This document shows, piece by piece, positions 18,270-26,420 of a stretch of 64,000 nucleotides of DNA. Each line of letters opens with the position of its first letter. The first letter of the stretch is position 1. The DNA comes from an uncultured Acidimicrobiaceae bacterium (GTDB lineage: Bacteria; Actinomycetota; Acidimicrobiia; Acidimicrobiales; SZUA-35). Location of the stretch: NCBI GenBank assembly GCA_947259095.1, contig CAMYLA010000011.1, positions 90,816-154,815 of the forward strand, read 5' to 3'. Both the position numbers and the translations under genes were made by a program. The notes under the pieces are model-generated. The model saw nothing but the letters and a program-made list of their open reading frames with translations. It ran no database searches and was not told the origin of the DNA.

Positions 18270-18628
18270 GGGAGCGTCCGGTCCCTCTGTCGGTCCCGCC
18301 CCAGGTCGGCCGACGACAACAGCAGAGCCAGCACCAACCCGTATGCGGTCGCCGTGGCCACCAGCAACTCGGCGCTGGCGATCCGGAACCAGATGAGGAA
18401 CTGGACCGAGATGGCCGAAAGGGCGATCGACAACGCCGCCGACATCACCATCACGACCTGCCACGAGCGCAACTCGTGATGAAGCACGAAGGCCAGCGGG
18501 GCCCCGACCAGGAAGCCCAGCTGGAACAGGGCGAACACGCCGCCGATGGAGTCGGCCCCGACGGCCAGCAGCAGCGTGGTCACGGCTCCGAAACCACCGA
18601 CCGACCAGGCACCCTGTCGAACGGTCAT
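18266..18628 (-). CDS. Small polytopic membrane protein, function unknown
   Basis: A 120-residue protein with about four hydrophobic segments (GGFGAVTTLLLAVGAD, FALFQLGFLVGAPLAFVL, VVMVMSAALSIALSAISV, ELLVATATAYGLVLALLL) and a charged C-terminal tail. It overlaps both neighbours by four bases (ATGA), so the three genes are almost certainly cotranslated and may form one membrane complex. The family is not recognised. Confidence 0.75.
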   Translation of the reverse strand: MTVRQGAWSVGGFGAVTTLLLAVGADSIGGVFALFQLGFLVGAPLAFVLHHELRSWQVVMVMSAALSIALSAISVQFLIWFRIASAELLVATATAYGLVLALLLSSADLGRDRQRDRTLP

Positions 18629-18912
18629 CGATCGGCCGCCGCGGCCAGGGCCAGCGAGGCCAGCACGATCACCGCCGGCGACAGTGGGGCGTCGGCGCCG
18701 ATCATGGCCGGGTCGGTCTCGAACCTTGCGGGTTCGACCAGCAGGTCGCGATCCACACGACGAATGGCCGAGGTCTTCGAGCCTGCTCTCGGAACATCGC
18801 GGACCAGGCCGAGCCCGGCGGTGGCCATGGCGCCGGTGTTCAGGGACAGCCCGCTCTGGACCACCGGCACCGAGGTCGGCTTGTCACGTAGCGCTGCTGG
18901 CCTCAGTGTCAT
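18625..18912 (-). CDS. Small protein with C-terminal hydrophobic segment, function unknown
   Basis: A 95-residue protein starting at ATG 18912 (a GTG at 18915 is possible; GGAGG sits at once upstream of it). The first 70 residues are polar; residues about 74-92 (LSPAVIVLASLALAAAA) form one hydrophobic helix, so it may be tail-anchored. Its stop overlaps the next start by ATGA. First gene of the coupled operon with the two membrane proteins. Not recognised; the existence of the gene rests mostly on the coupling. Confidence 0.55.
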   Translation of the reverse strand: MTLRPAALRDKPTSVPVVQSGLSLNTGAMATAGLGLVRDVPRAGSKTSAIRRVDRDLLVEPARFETDPAMIGADAPLSPAVIVLASLALAAAADR

Positions 18913-18915
18913 CAC

Positions 18916-19245
18916 CTCCGATCGGACCCGGGCCGGAAGATCGGCAGACCATCCGCCGCCACCGATCGCCGCCGCCTCGATGGTACCCGGGCGGTGGCCA
19001 TCCGTCGGAACGGGGCCCGTCGGTACTGCGGCCCGTGCTCAGCATCGGTCACGGTCGCGACGTGGGCACCACACCGCCGAGAACGCCGCCGCCCATCGAC
19101 GCGATCGCATCCATCTGTCTCCACCAGGCTGCCACCACTGCCGCTTGTCCGACTTGCCGCCGCCGAGATCGGACCGACGACCTACCTGTCGACCCAGGCC
19201 CATGAGACGAGGAGCCTCTGGTTCAAGTCTCAGTCCGGGCAGGCG
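18916..19245. other. 330-base region without a supported gene
   Basis: It lies downstream of selO and upstream of the three-gene membrane operon on the minus strand. I see only Arg-rich frames without family features, a short GGTTCAAGTC that resembles a tRNA T-loop but has no matching stem, and no convincing promoter or terminator. Confidence 0.5.
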
Positions 19246-20922
19246 TCAGGAACTGCAGGAGAGTTGGGAGCAGCCCGGCCTGTTCCTGGCCCAGTCCGGT
19301 CGTGGCTCGGCGAACGACCGGCGACCGTCGATCTCCGCATACGGGGTCCGCAGGACGTCGAGCAGTTCGACGACGGGCTCGAAGTCGTCCCGTTCGGCGG
19401 CATCGATCGCCAGCTGGGCCAGGTAGTTGCGGAGGACGTAGTTGGGATTGACAGCGTTCATCGCCGCACGACGGTCCTCGTCGCTCCCCGGCGCCCGAGC
19501 GGCCAACTCGCAGTAGCGACGCAGCCACGTGGCGGTGGCCGCGGTCACCTCTGCGGCGGCGCCGTCGAGGTAGTAGGCGTCGGCCAACGGTGCCACCAGA
19601 TCGTCATCCGATCTTGTGGCTGCACCGGTCGACTCGATGTCGGCCAACCGTCGAAAGAATATTGTCATGTCGGTTTCGGTGGCGACCAGCAACTCGAACA
19701 GTTCGGCCACCACTTCATCGGCGGCCACGTCGTAGCCGGTGCCGACCAAGCCGGTCTTTGCCCGCCACATTGCGGCGTTGTCCCGTTCGTGGTCCTCGGC
19801 GTAGCGATGCAATGACCGCTCCAACGGTTGTGTCTCGCCGGTCAACTGCACCAGTGCGTTCGCCAGCTGCAACAGGTTCCACTGGGCGATCTGGGGCTGG
19901 TGGCCGTACCGGTAGCGGCGATGGGCCGCATCGGTTGTGTTGGGGGTCCAGCCGGGGTCGAATCCCTCCAACCAGCCGTAGGGGCCGTAGTCGATCGTCG
20001 CCCCGTGGATCGACATGTTGTCGGTGTTCATCACACCGTGGACGAAACCGACCCGCATCCAATCGATGACCATGGCCAGTGTGGTGGTGCACACCTCATC
20101 GAAGAACGCGTGGTAGCGCTCGTTGCCGCCCTGGGGGTACCGATCGACGAGGTGGGGGAAGGAGTGATCGATGGTGAAGTCCGTCAGTTGCCTGAGCTCG
20201 TCGGTCTCCTGCCGGGCCGCGAACAGCTGGAAGTTTCCGAAGCGGATGAACGAAGGCGCCACCCGGCAGACGACGGCGCCCGGCTCCGGACGAGGGTTGC
20301 CGTCGTAGAGGATGTCCCGGACCACCTTGTCGCCGGTGACCACGAGGCTCAGTGCCCTTGTGGTGGCGATACCGAGGTGGTGCATGGCTTCGCTGCACAG
20401 GAACTCCCTGATCGATGATCGCAACACCGCCATGCCATCGGCGCTGCGGGAGTACGGCGTCGGCCCGGCCCCTTTGAGCTGCAATGTGTGGTGACCTCCC
20501 CGATCGTCGGCGACCTCGCCGAGCGAGATGGCCCGCCCGTCACCGAGCTGGCCGGCCCAATGACCGAACTGATGCCCGCCGTAGCAGGCGGCGTGGGGGT
20601 CCATCCCGGGCAGCAGAAGGCTGCCGGAGAAGACCCGGGCCATCAACTCGGGCTGGTCCGTCCAGGCCCGTCGGTCGATGCCGAGCATGTCGGAAACCTC
20701 CGAGGACCAGGCCACCAGCGCCGGAGCGGGCGCCACCACCGGTTGAACCCGGGATGCCACCGCATGATGGACCTGGCGGGGCCGGTTGAGGGTGCTCGGG
20801 TCGACCGGTAGTTCGTCGACGAAGCGATTGTCCCAACGCAGCCCGGTCAGCCCAACGGCCTCGAGCTCGGGGGGTGTCGGCTCGGGGGGTGTCGATTGTG
20901 CCGTTCCAGCCTCGCTGTCCAT
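19246..20922 (-). CDS. selO: Protein adenylyltransferase SelO (YdiU/UPF0061)
   Basis: A 558-residue member of the SelO pseudokinase family, which transfers AMP from ATP to Ser/Thr/Tyr of target proteins, in bacteria mainly in redox stress. Diagnostic stretches are GGHQFGHWAGQLGDGRAI, LKGAGPTPYSRSADG, SIREFLCSEAMHHLGI, GVMNTDNMSIHG (the ion-binding Asn/Asp site) and DYGPYGWLEGFDPGWTPN. It ends in CSQLSCSS; the penultimate Cys region matches the selenocysteine site of eukaryotic SelO. The start at 20922 follows family alignment; a longer frame to 21285 overlaps the divergent recombinase and is rejected. About 70 residues longer than E. coli YdiU. Confidence 0.93.
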   Translation of the reverse strand: MDSEAGTAQSTPPEPTPPELEAVGLTGLRWDNRFVDELPVDPSTLNRPRQVHHAVASRVQPVVAPAPALVAWSSEVSDMLGIDRRAWTDQPELMARVFSGSLLLPGMDPHAACYGGHQFGHWAGQLGDGRAISLGEVADDRGGHHTLQLKGAGPTPYSRSADGMAVLRSSIREFLCSEAMHHLGIATTRALSLVVTGDKVVRDILYDGNPRPEPGAVVCRVAPSFIRFGNFQLFAARQETDELRQLTDFTIDHSFPHLVDRYPQGGNERYHAFFDEVCTTTLAMVIDWMRVGFVHGVMNTDNMSIHGATIDYGPYGWLEGFDPGWTPNTTDAAHRRYRYGHQPQIAQWNLLQLANALVQLTGETQPLERSLHRYAEDHERDNAAMWRAKTGLVGTGYDVAADEVVAELFELLVATETDMTIFFRRLADIESTGAATRSDDDLVAPLADAYYLDGAAAEVTAATATWLRRYCELAARAPGSDEDRRAAMNAVNPNYVLRNYLAQLAIDAAERDDFEPVVELLDVLRTPYAEIDGRRSFAEPRPDWARNRPGCSQLSCSS

Positions 20923-20969
20923 GATCGACCTAACCCCGCAGATGGCTCCGGCCTTCCAGGGTACCCGGC

Positions 20970-20975
20970 TACTCT
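20970..20975 (+). promoter_or_regulatory. Putative -10 box (TACTCT) of a leaderless transcript
   Basis: TACTCT ends seven bases before ATG 20983 of the tyrosine recombinase, within the 60-base gap to the divergent selO. No ribosome binding site is seen. Confidence 0.4.
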
Positions 20976-20982
20976 TCGACGT

Positions 20983-22167
20983 ATGAGTCCCTCCGGCGGT
21001 CCCGACAAGCGGTCTCGGGAGGTGGCGGATGTGTCGACCCCCGACGTCGGCCGGTCGGGCGGGGCCGGAGATGACGGCGGCGGCGAGTTGTTGGAGGCCA
21101 TCGACGAGTTCTTTCTGGCCCGCATGCCCAGGAAGCACTCCGAGCACACCCTGGCCGCCTATCGCCGAGACTTCGACGCCATCGTGGTGCGGCTTGCCGA
21201 AGTCAAGGGCTGCCGGCCCGACGAGTTGGCGCTGGCCGACCTCGAGGTCAAGGTCCTCCGGCGGGCCTTCGCCGGGATCTCCCACCAGTCGGCGGCCACC
21301 ATCGCCAGAACCTGGTCGACGTGGAATCAGCTGTTCTCGTTCCTGGTGTCCGAGCAGACCATCGCCGGCAATCCGATGGCCGCAGTGGAAAAGCCGCGGG
21401 TTCCCAAGAGCCGGCCAAAGGCCATCAGCGGCGACGACAGTGTGGAACGGCTGCTGCGGGTGGCGGCGACCGGTCGCCAGGGAGCCCGCGACCCCTGGCC
21501 CGAGCGCGACTTTGCGGTCATCATCACCCTGTTGACCTGCGGGCTCCGGCTCTCCGAACTGCTGGGGTTGACCATTCGGTCGATCGACGGCCCCCCCGGC
21601 GATCGGGTGATCGGCGTCCGGGGCAAGGGCAACAAAGAACGCACCGTGCCCCTGGAACCCGAGGTCGAAGCCATCATCGGCCGATACACCGAGAGCCGGC
21701 TGACCCGGTTCCCGGGCCGGATCGCCGCCGACGCAGCCCTGTTCGTGGCCAACGACGGCGAACCACTACGGCGGGGCGCGCTTCAGTACATGGTGGAACA
21801 GCTGTATCGGGAAGCCGGGATCCGAACCCGGGTCCCGGCCGGGGCGTTGGTTCACGCCCTCCGCCACACCTTCGCCACCAGCCTGGCCCGCAACGGCGCC
21901 AGCGGCACCGAGCTGCAGCGGCTGCTCGGTCATGAGTCGCTGGCCACCACGCAACGGTATGTCGATGCCAGCGCCCGCGAGGTCCGGGCCGCAGCCCGCT
22001 CCAACGAGGCCTATCTGGCGCTGCGAACCATCGACGTCGAGCAGCGGAGGCCGGGTGACGACGCCGCAGCCCACAGCACCGCGACCGATGAGACCGCAGC
22101 CGATCCGAACCCCCCGGTCGAGCCGGCAGGCCACCACGCCGCCGACGATGGGGCCGCCGCAGACTGA
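20983..22167 (+). CDS. Tyrosine recombinase (XerC/XerD-like)
   Basis: A 394-residue site-specific recombinase. An N-terminal SAM-like core-binding domain (residues about 35-125) is followed by the catalytic domain with all six family residues: Arg in CGLRLSELLGL, Lys in RGKGNKERTVPL, His-x-x-Arg in HALRHTFATSL, His in LLGHESLATTQRY and the nucleophile Tyr in QRYVD. The C-terminal 60 residues are a low-complexity tail (ATDETAADPNPPVEPAG) unusual for Xer. No att sites, integrase-linked cargo or tRNA lie nearby, so a chromosomal Xer-like role is more likely than a mobile-element integrase, but this cannot be settled here. Confidence 0.9.
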   Translation: MSPSGGPDKRSREVADVSTPDVGRSGGAGDDGGGELLEAIDEFFLARMPRKHSEHTLAAYRRDFDAIVVRLAEVKGCRPDELALADLEVKVLRRAFAGISHQSAATIARTWSTWNQLFSFLVSEQTIAGNPMAAVEKPRVPKSRPKAISGDDSVERLLRVAATGRQGARDPWPERDFAVIITLLTCGLRLSELLGLTIRSIDGPPGDRVIGVRGKGNKERTVPLEPEVEAIIGRYTESRLTRFPGRIAADAALFVANDGEPLRRGALQYMVEQLYREAGIRTRVPAGALVHALRHTFATSLARNGASGTELQRLLGHESLATTQRYVDASAREVRAAARSNEAYLALRTIDVEQRRPGDDAAAHSTATDETAADPNPPVEPAGHHAADDGAAAD

Positions 22168-22389
22168 GCGGGCGGTTCGGGCGGTTCCCGCCGATTGTCC
22201 GAATACGCTGGACCGTGCTTGTGACACCTCCATTTCACCTGAATTCAGGGAAACGATTGCGTCGTCGAGCCCAATACGATTTCCCGTTCCGGACGCGGCC
22301 GGCGAGCCGAGCCCGGAGCTTGACCCCACAGGCCGGTATCGGTTGATTCCAGGCCCCCAGAGACACACGTCGTCCAGCACACGTGAAGG

Positions 22390-22395
22390 TAGGTT
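22390..22395 (+). promoter_or_regulatory. Putative -10 box (TAGGTT) of a leaderless transcript
   Basis: TAGGTT ends six bases before ATG 22402. The overlapping GAAGGTAGG could instead act as a ribosome binding site, so the reading is ambiguous. Confidence 0.35.
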
Positions 22396-22401
22396 CTTGG
22401 C

Positions 22402-24150
22402 ATGGGCCGCAGAATCGAAATTGAACTGACAAGCGCCAGGGACGACGGATCCTGGACCTGGCGAGCGGCGGGAGCCAAACAGCCGAAGGGCGACGTCGAC
22501 GCCTCGCTTCTCTACGACGGGGCCAAGATCGGCGATGTGGTGAAGGTCGAAGCCGAGTTCCACCTCGACGGGATCGAGGTCACCGAGGTGTTCGCCCCGA
22601 AGGCCAAGAAGGAACGCACCGATCTGCTGGAGCTCAAGACCCGCCCGTTGCGCGACGACGAACTCGTGACCACCCAGCGGGTCGCCAAGGGTGAGCGGCG
22701 AGGTGGCCGAGGCGAGCGGGGCGAACGAGGTCGATCCCGTGGCCGAAGCGACGACCGCGGCCAGCGCCGTGGTGGCGGCGGCGGTGGTGGCGGTGGCGGG
22801 GAACGCCGGGGCCCACGGCCGGAGGCGGAGCGCCGGCCCCGCCCGAAGCGGCTTCGGCCCCGCAGGGTCCATCGCGATGCCATGCTGGCTGCGGTCACCG
22901 AGGAGCACCGGCCGATCGTGGAGCAGGTGATCAAGGACGGTATGCCCGGCGTCCGGGCCGCCATCGAGAAGCAGAACGCCGAGGCCAAGGAAGCGGGCAA
23001 GCCCGAGATCGATGCAACGCCGATCCTGGCCATCGCCGAGCAGAACCTGAGCCGGGCTCGCTTGGCCGAGTGGCGAGACCGGGCCGATGCGGCGCTGGCC
23101 GATGCCGAAGAACTCGATATTCGCGACCTCCGCTCGGTGGTGGTGGCCGGGGCCGACGTGGCCAGGGACGATGAGAGCCGAGCGGTCGCCGATCAGATAA
23201 AGACGGTGCTCGACGCCCGCCTGGAGTCGGATCATGCGGCGTGGCTGAAAGATCTCGACCAAGCGGTCTCCGAGGGTCGGGTGGTTCGTGGTCTTCGGTT
23301 GAGTTCCCGGCCGGTCAAGGCCGGCGCCCCCCTGCCCACCGAGATCGCCAGCAAGCTGGCCCAGCAGGCTTCCGAGGCGCTGGCCGCCGACGTGATGCAG
23401 GACCGATGGGCCACGGTGCTCGATGCCCTGGCGTTCTCCCCCGTCCGCGGAGCGGTCACCCCGGTCGGCACGCCGGCCGAGCCTTCCGAGGAGCTGCTGG
23501 TCGAGGTCCGCCGACTGTCGGACCGGATCCCGGCCATTGCGGCGCTGTTCGGTGTCGATCCCAGCCAGGTTCCAAAGAGCGCAAAGCGCCGTCGGCCGCC
23601 TCGGCGGGATCAGAAGAGCAAGCCGGGTGGCGGCCGTTCGGCCGAGCCACGCAAGCCGCGGGATGCGTCGGCCACCAGGGCCAACGCCCGCCCGGTGCCC
23701 GGCGCCGAGAAGCCGGAGCCGACCGAAGACAAACAACAGACCCCGGCCGACCAGTCGACCGAGGCACCGTCGTCAGAGGCAACCTCGGCGCCGACCAACG
23801 GCCACGCAGACCGGGCCCAGCCCGAGCCGGAGCCGAGCCCGGACAGCCCCGCGGACTCCGCCGCCGCACCCGACACCTCGGCCCCAACCGACAACACAGC
23901 CGAGACCGACAACCCGGCCGTTGCCCAAGCAGTCGCTGATGGCGAACCGGCGGCCGACAGTGCGCCGATCGCCGGGGGTGCATCGGTACCGGCGGCGACC
24001 GACGCGGCGGAGACCGAAGCGGTCACGACAGCGGCAACGAACGATGTCGCCGAAACCCCCGAACCGGTCGATCACCAGACGGTCGCCGACGAGGACGGCC
24101 AACAGCTCGCCAAGGCGAAGACCGAGGAGACCGCGGCCGCCGGCGACTGA
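22402..24150 (+). CDS. Large RGG-box, low-complexity protein of unknown function
   Basis: A 582-residue protein in four parts. Residues 1-75 form a compact beta-rich region (GDVVKVEAEFHLDGIEVTEV) that could be an OB-like fold. Residues 97-150 are an RGG-type tract (ERRGGRGERGERGRSRGR) with ten consecutive Gly near residue 130. Residues 155-400 are a helical Ala/Glu/Arg-rich domain (RPIVEQVIKDGMPGVRAA). The last 180 residues are disordered, rich in Pro, Ala, Glu and Thr. RGG tracts bind RNA in many proteins, so RNA binding is a reasonable guess but unproven. The family is not recognised. Confidence 0.75.
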   Translation: MGRRIEIELTSARDDGSWTWRAAGAKQPKGDVDASLLYDGAKIGDVVKVEAEFHLDGIEVTEVFAPKAKKERTDLLELKTRPLRDDELVTTQRVAKGERRGGRGERGERGRSRGRSDDRGQRRGGGGGGGGGGERRGPRPEAERRPRPKRLRPRRVHRDAMLAAVTEEHRPIVEQVIKDGMPGVRAAIEKQNAEAKEAGKPEIDATPILAIAEQNLSRARLAEWRDRADAALADAEELDIRDLRSVVVAGADVARDDESRAVADQIKTVLDARLESDHAAWLKDLDQAVSEGRVVRGLRLSSRPVKAGAPLPTEIASKLAQQASEALAADVMQDRWATVLDALAFSPVRGAVTPVGTPAEPSEELLVEVRRLSDRIPAIAALFGVDPSQVPKSAKRRRPPRRDQKSKPGGGRSAEPRKPRDASATRANARPVPGAEKPEPTEDKQQTPADQSTEAPSSEATSAPTNGHADRAQPEPEPSPDSPADSAAAPDTSAPTDNTAETDNPAVAQAVADGEPAADSAPIAGGASVPAATDAAETEAVTTAATNDVAETPEPVDHQTVADEDGQQLAKAKTEETAAAGD

Positions 24151-24156
24151 CCGCTC

Positions 24157-24196
24157 GGAGGGTGGGGGCGGGCCGCCAGGCCCGGCTGATCCCTCC
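24157..24196. terminator. Bidirectional terminator-like hairpin between convergent genes
   Basis: An inner stem CGGGCC-GCCA-GGCCCG (24169-24184) is enclosed by an outer stem GGAGGG/CCCTCC (24157-24162 with 24191-24196), separated by a six-base internal loop on each side. It lies between the stops of the RGG protein and the NUDIX gene. No T-tract follows. Confidence 0.45.
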
Positions 24197-24233
24197 GCCC
24201 GGCGAGACCACGATCGACGACGCCCGGCAGACC

Positions 24234-24656
24234 TCAGCCGGCCAGCACGCCGTGCTCGCTGAGGAACTGCTGCAGGCCGGCCACCAGGTTGTGGTCTGCC
24301 ACTTCGGCCAGCGGAACCCAGGCCACATCGGCGGCATCGTCGCCGGCCACCGCATCGGCCGGCGCCGGCCCGTCACCGGCCGGCCCCAGCGCAGCGTGGA
24401 AGTCCATGATCACGTAGTGGTGGTCCGGGCCGATCCGCTCGACCCAACCGACGAACCGCCCGCAGGACACCGACAGCCCGGTCTCCTCCAGGACCTCACG
24501 CTCGACCGCCGCCGCCAGGGACTCTCCAGGCTCGACCCGGCCACCGGGGACCGACCATTGCCCGATCGCCGGCCCTCGTCCCCGCTCGATCAGCAGCAGG
24601 CGGTCGCCGTCGATGACGACGGCGCCGACACAGATCTCCGGTCTAGGAGTCTCCAT
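24234..24656 (-). CDS. NUDIX hydrolase
   Basis: A 140-residue single-domain NUDIX protein. The Nudix box is complete: GGRVEPGESLAAAVERE followed by VLEETGL, giving G-x5-E-x7-REUxEExGU that binds Mg and cleaves a nucleoside diphosphate linked to another group. The N-terminal strands ICVGAVVIDGDRLLLIERG and the SVPGG turn are typical of MutT-like members. It overlaps the end of the GNAT gene by 14 bases and is last of a minus-strand run. Whether it cleans damaged nucleotides or handles another substrate cannot be read from the sequence. Confidence 0.92.
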   Translation of the reverse strand: METPRPEICVGAVVIDGDRLLLIERGRGPAIGQWSVPGGRVEPGESLAAAVEREVLEETGLSVSCGRFVGWVERIGPDHHYVIMDFHAALGPAGDGPAPADAVAGDDAADVAWVPLAEVADHNLVAGLQQFLSEHGVLAG

Positions 24657-25131
24657 CGGCTTCGGGGTTGCGGAGCGAGCGATGTACGGTCAGCAACCGC
24701 GCCTTGAGCCCGAACGATTCGAAGAAGTTCTTGGTGTCCCGATCTCCCGGCAGGGCCAGGGAATCGATGCCGATACAACCCTCGTCCTCGGCCACCTGCA
24801 GGAGCAGGTTCATCATCGCCTCGCCGATGCCGGCCTTGCGGGCCTCGGCGTCGACCACGAAGTGATCCAGCCGGGCCAGGCGCTGCCCGTCGAGGAGCGT
24901 CTCCAGCACCCCGAGGCCGTAGCCGAAGACCACCTCGTCGTAGCAGCCGACCACCACCAGCGAGCCGGGATCGTCGATGCTGTCCCGTAGCCGCTCCCCC
25001 AGCGGCGGGCCTGCTTCCCGGCGGAGCAGCATCGCTGCCCCCCGCTGGCCGCCGATCTCGGCCCGTCGGTTCTGCTCGATGAGCTCGATGGACCCGATGT
25101 CGGCCACGGTCGCGACCCTGGCCGATTCCAT
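24643..25131 (-). CDS. GNAT family N-acetyltransferase
   Basis: A 162-residue GNAT-fold protein. Motif A for acetyl-CoA binding is seen as LDHFVVDAEARKAGIGEAMM, with the R/K-x-x-G-I-G pyrophosphate loop, followed by a motif B region (TKNFFESFGLKAR). The ATG at 25131 shares its A with the TGA stop of the upstream gene (TGATG), and a TTG at 25134 is the alternative. The position between a phasin-like-length hypothetical protein and a NUDIX gene gives no substrate clue. Confidence 0.88.
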   Translation of the reverse strand: MESARVATVADIGSIELIEQNRRAEIGGQRGAAMLLRREAGPPLGERLRDSIDDPGSLVVVGCYDEVVFGYGLGVLETLLDGQRLARLDHFVVDAEARKAGIGEAMMNLLLQVAEDEGCIGIDSLALPGDRDTKNFFESFGLKARLLTVHRSLRNPEADGDS

Positions 25132-25736
25132 CAACCGGCCAAGCGATCGAGTTTGCCCAGCACCGTCTTACGGGCCCGGTTGGCCTGCTCGTGGGCCCGG
25201 ACCCGCTCCAACTGCCCCTCGTCCAGTTCATCGAGCAGGGCGATGATCTCCTTGGCCTTGAGAGTGTCGTAGCCGGCGATGGGAAGCTGCCGGTCGGCCG
25301 GCGGCGACTCGACCTCGTCTTCGATGGAGCCGGTGTCATTGTCGGGTGCCTCACCTTCGCCACCGGTGTCGGCCGATGGAGGCGACGTTGCGGTGAGCGC
25401 CGGGGGCTGATTCTCCGGGCGGGGTGGCGGTGGGGTGCCCTGCTTCTCGGCCGAGGAGGGGGTGTCGGGCGGCGCCAGCCCCATCGAGGCGCCGATCTCG
25501 GTGATCTGCCGGGCCAGGATGCCGGCGACCCCGCCGGCCAGCTGATTGAAGGCCTCTGCCGGCCCGCCTCGGTTGACGGCCAACTGGCCGACGACCCTGG
25601 CGATCTGGACCTGGCTCTTGCCCCGCCGGACCAGCTGGGGGATGACCTCTTGGTACTCGTACAGCATCCCGACCGGGGCGTAGACGAACAGATCGATCAG
25701 TTGCTCCACCGGATCCTTGGCTTTGTCATCTGCCAT
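25131..25736 (-). CDS. Conserved actinobacterial hypothetical protein
   Basis: A 201-residue soluble protein in three parts: an amphipathic helical N-terminus of about 90 residues (VEQLIDLFVYAPVGMLYEY and GVAGILARQITEIGASM), a Pro/Ser/Glu-rich disordered middle (residues 92-145), and a C-terminal helical motif (LPIAGYDTLKAKEIIALLDE then RARKTVLGKLDRL). The C-terminal P-I-x-G-Y-D-x-L motif recurs at the ends of many otherwise unrelated actinobacterial proteins, but its role is unknown to me. It begins nine bases after the acidic zinc-ribbon gene and touches the GNAT gene. Confidence 0.75.
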   Translation of the reverse strand: MADDKAKDPVEQLIDLFVYAPVGMLYEYQEVIPQLVRRGKSQVQIARVVGQLAVNRGGPAEAFNQLAGGVAGILARQITEIGASMGLAPPDTPSSAEKQGTPPPPRPENQPPALTATSPPSADTGGEGEAPDNDTGSIEDEVESPPADRQLPIAGYDTLKAKEIIALLDELDEGQLERVRAHEQANRARKTVLGKLDRLAG

Positions 25737-25745
25737 GGTCAGCTC

Positions 25746-26231
25746 CTACCCGTCCAGCAGTTCGCCGCAATGGGGGCAACGGGGCTCGGGGCCACGGGCG
25801 ATCTGGCCTCGGTTCACCAGCAGGAAACAGCTCTGGCAGACGATCTCTTCCCCACGGCCGGGGCTGCTGCTGCTCCCGGGTTTGGCCCCACCGCCTTCCT
25901 CGGTCTCGTCGTCCTCGTCTTCGTCCTCCGACGCCGCCAGACGGTCCCGGAGGATGGCGTCGAGGTCGGCCTCGACATCATCGGGGTCCTCGTCCTCGTC
26001 CTCGTCTTCTTCGTCGGTGACCTTGCGAGCACGGGGCCGAGCGGGCTCCTCGTCTTCGTCTTCCTCGTCGTCTTCCTCGACGACCGGGTCGACGGCATCG
26101 TCGAGGATCTCCAGATCGTCGTCTTCTTCGAGGTCGCCGGCGGCAACCTCTTCGTCGTCCGGTTCGGCGTCGAATTCTACTTCGTCGTCTTCAACGGTCT
26201 CTTCGGTTTCTTCGTCGGTATCGTCAGTCAT
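25746..26231 (-). CDS. Very acidic zinc-ribbon protein (DUF4193-like)
   Basis: A 161-residue protein. The first 125 residues are mostly Asp and Glu (for example EEDDEEDEDEEPARPRAR), broken by ADLDAILRDRLAASEDEDED. The C-terminus is a four-Cys zinc ribbon: CQSCF and CPHCGELL. The ending resembles actinobacterial DUF4193 proteins, which also pair an acidic region with a C-terminal CxxCF ribbon. Function unknown; an acidic tail with a ribbon would suit binding to a basic partner such as a nucleic-acid-binding protein, but this is speculation. First gene of the run leading to the GNAT and NUDIX genes. Confidence 0.78.
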   Translation of the reverse strand: MTDDTDEETEETVEDDEVEFDAEPDDEEVAAGDLEEDDDLEILDDAVDPVVEEDDEEDEDEEPARPRARKVTDEEDEDEDEDPDDVEADLDAILRDRLAASEDEDEDDETEEGGGAKPGSSSSPGRGEEIVCQSCFLLVNRGQIARGPEPRCPHCGELLDG

Positions 26232-26420
26232 CGACTATGCCTCGTTGTCGGACCTTGGCGGGAACGGCCGGACTCTAGCCACTTCGGGATCGAGTTCGTT
26301 ACACCGAGGGAATTCTTTTTCCAATCGGGGCTTCCGGCCACATCATGTCACAAACCGCCCAGGGTGCAAGTCGAGGCCGAAGAGCCCGAATCGGGCCCGG
26401 TCAACGGAGCGGATCGACGA

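Noticed and set aside
17232..18479. A 415-codon plus-strand frame opposite the membrane operon
   Set aside because: The minus strand shows coherent membrane helices and ATGA overlaps, while the plus-strand frame is rich in Gly, Gln, His and Arg without structure.
18912..19124. A 70-codon Arg-rich minus-strand frame whose stop overlaps the next start (GTGA)
   Set aside because: The overlap is tempting, but the sequence is Arg-rich with no fold-like pattern and no ribosome site, so chance is more likely.
19205..19235. tRNA T-arm-like GGTTCAAGTC
   Set aside because: The flanking bases do not form a 5-bp T stem and no acceptor or anticodon arm can be built around it.
20983..22167. Integrase of a genomic island
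   Set aside because: The recombinase is complete, but there is no tRNA, direct repeat, cargo or change in base composition around it.
21766..23736. A 656-codon minus-strand frame opposite the RGG protein and recombinase
   Set aside because: It crosses two well-supported plus-strand genes and their gap, and reads as Gly/Arg/Leu-rich noise.
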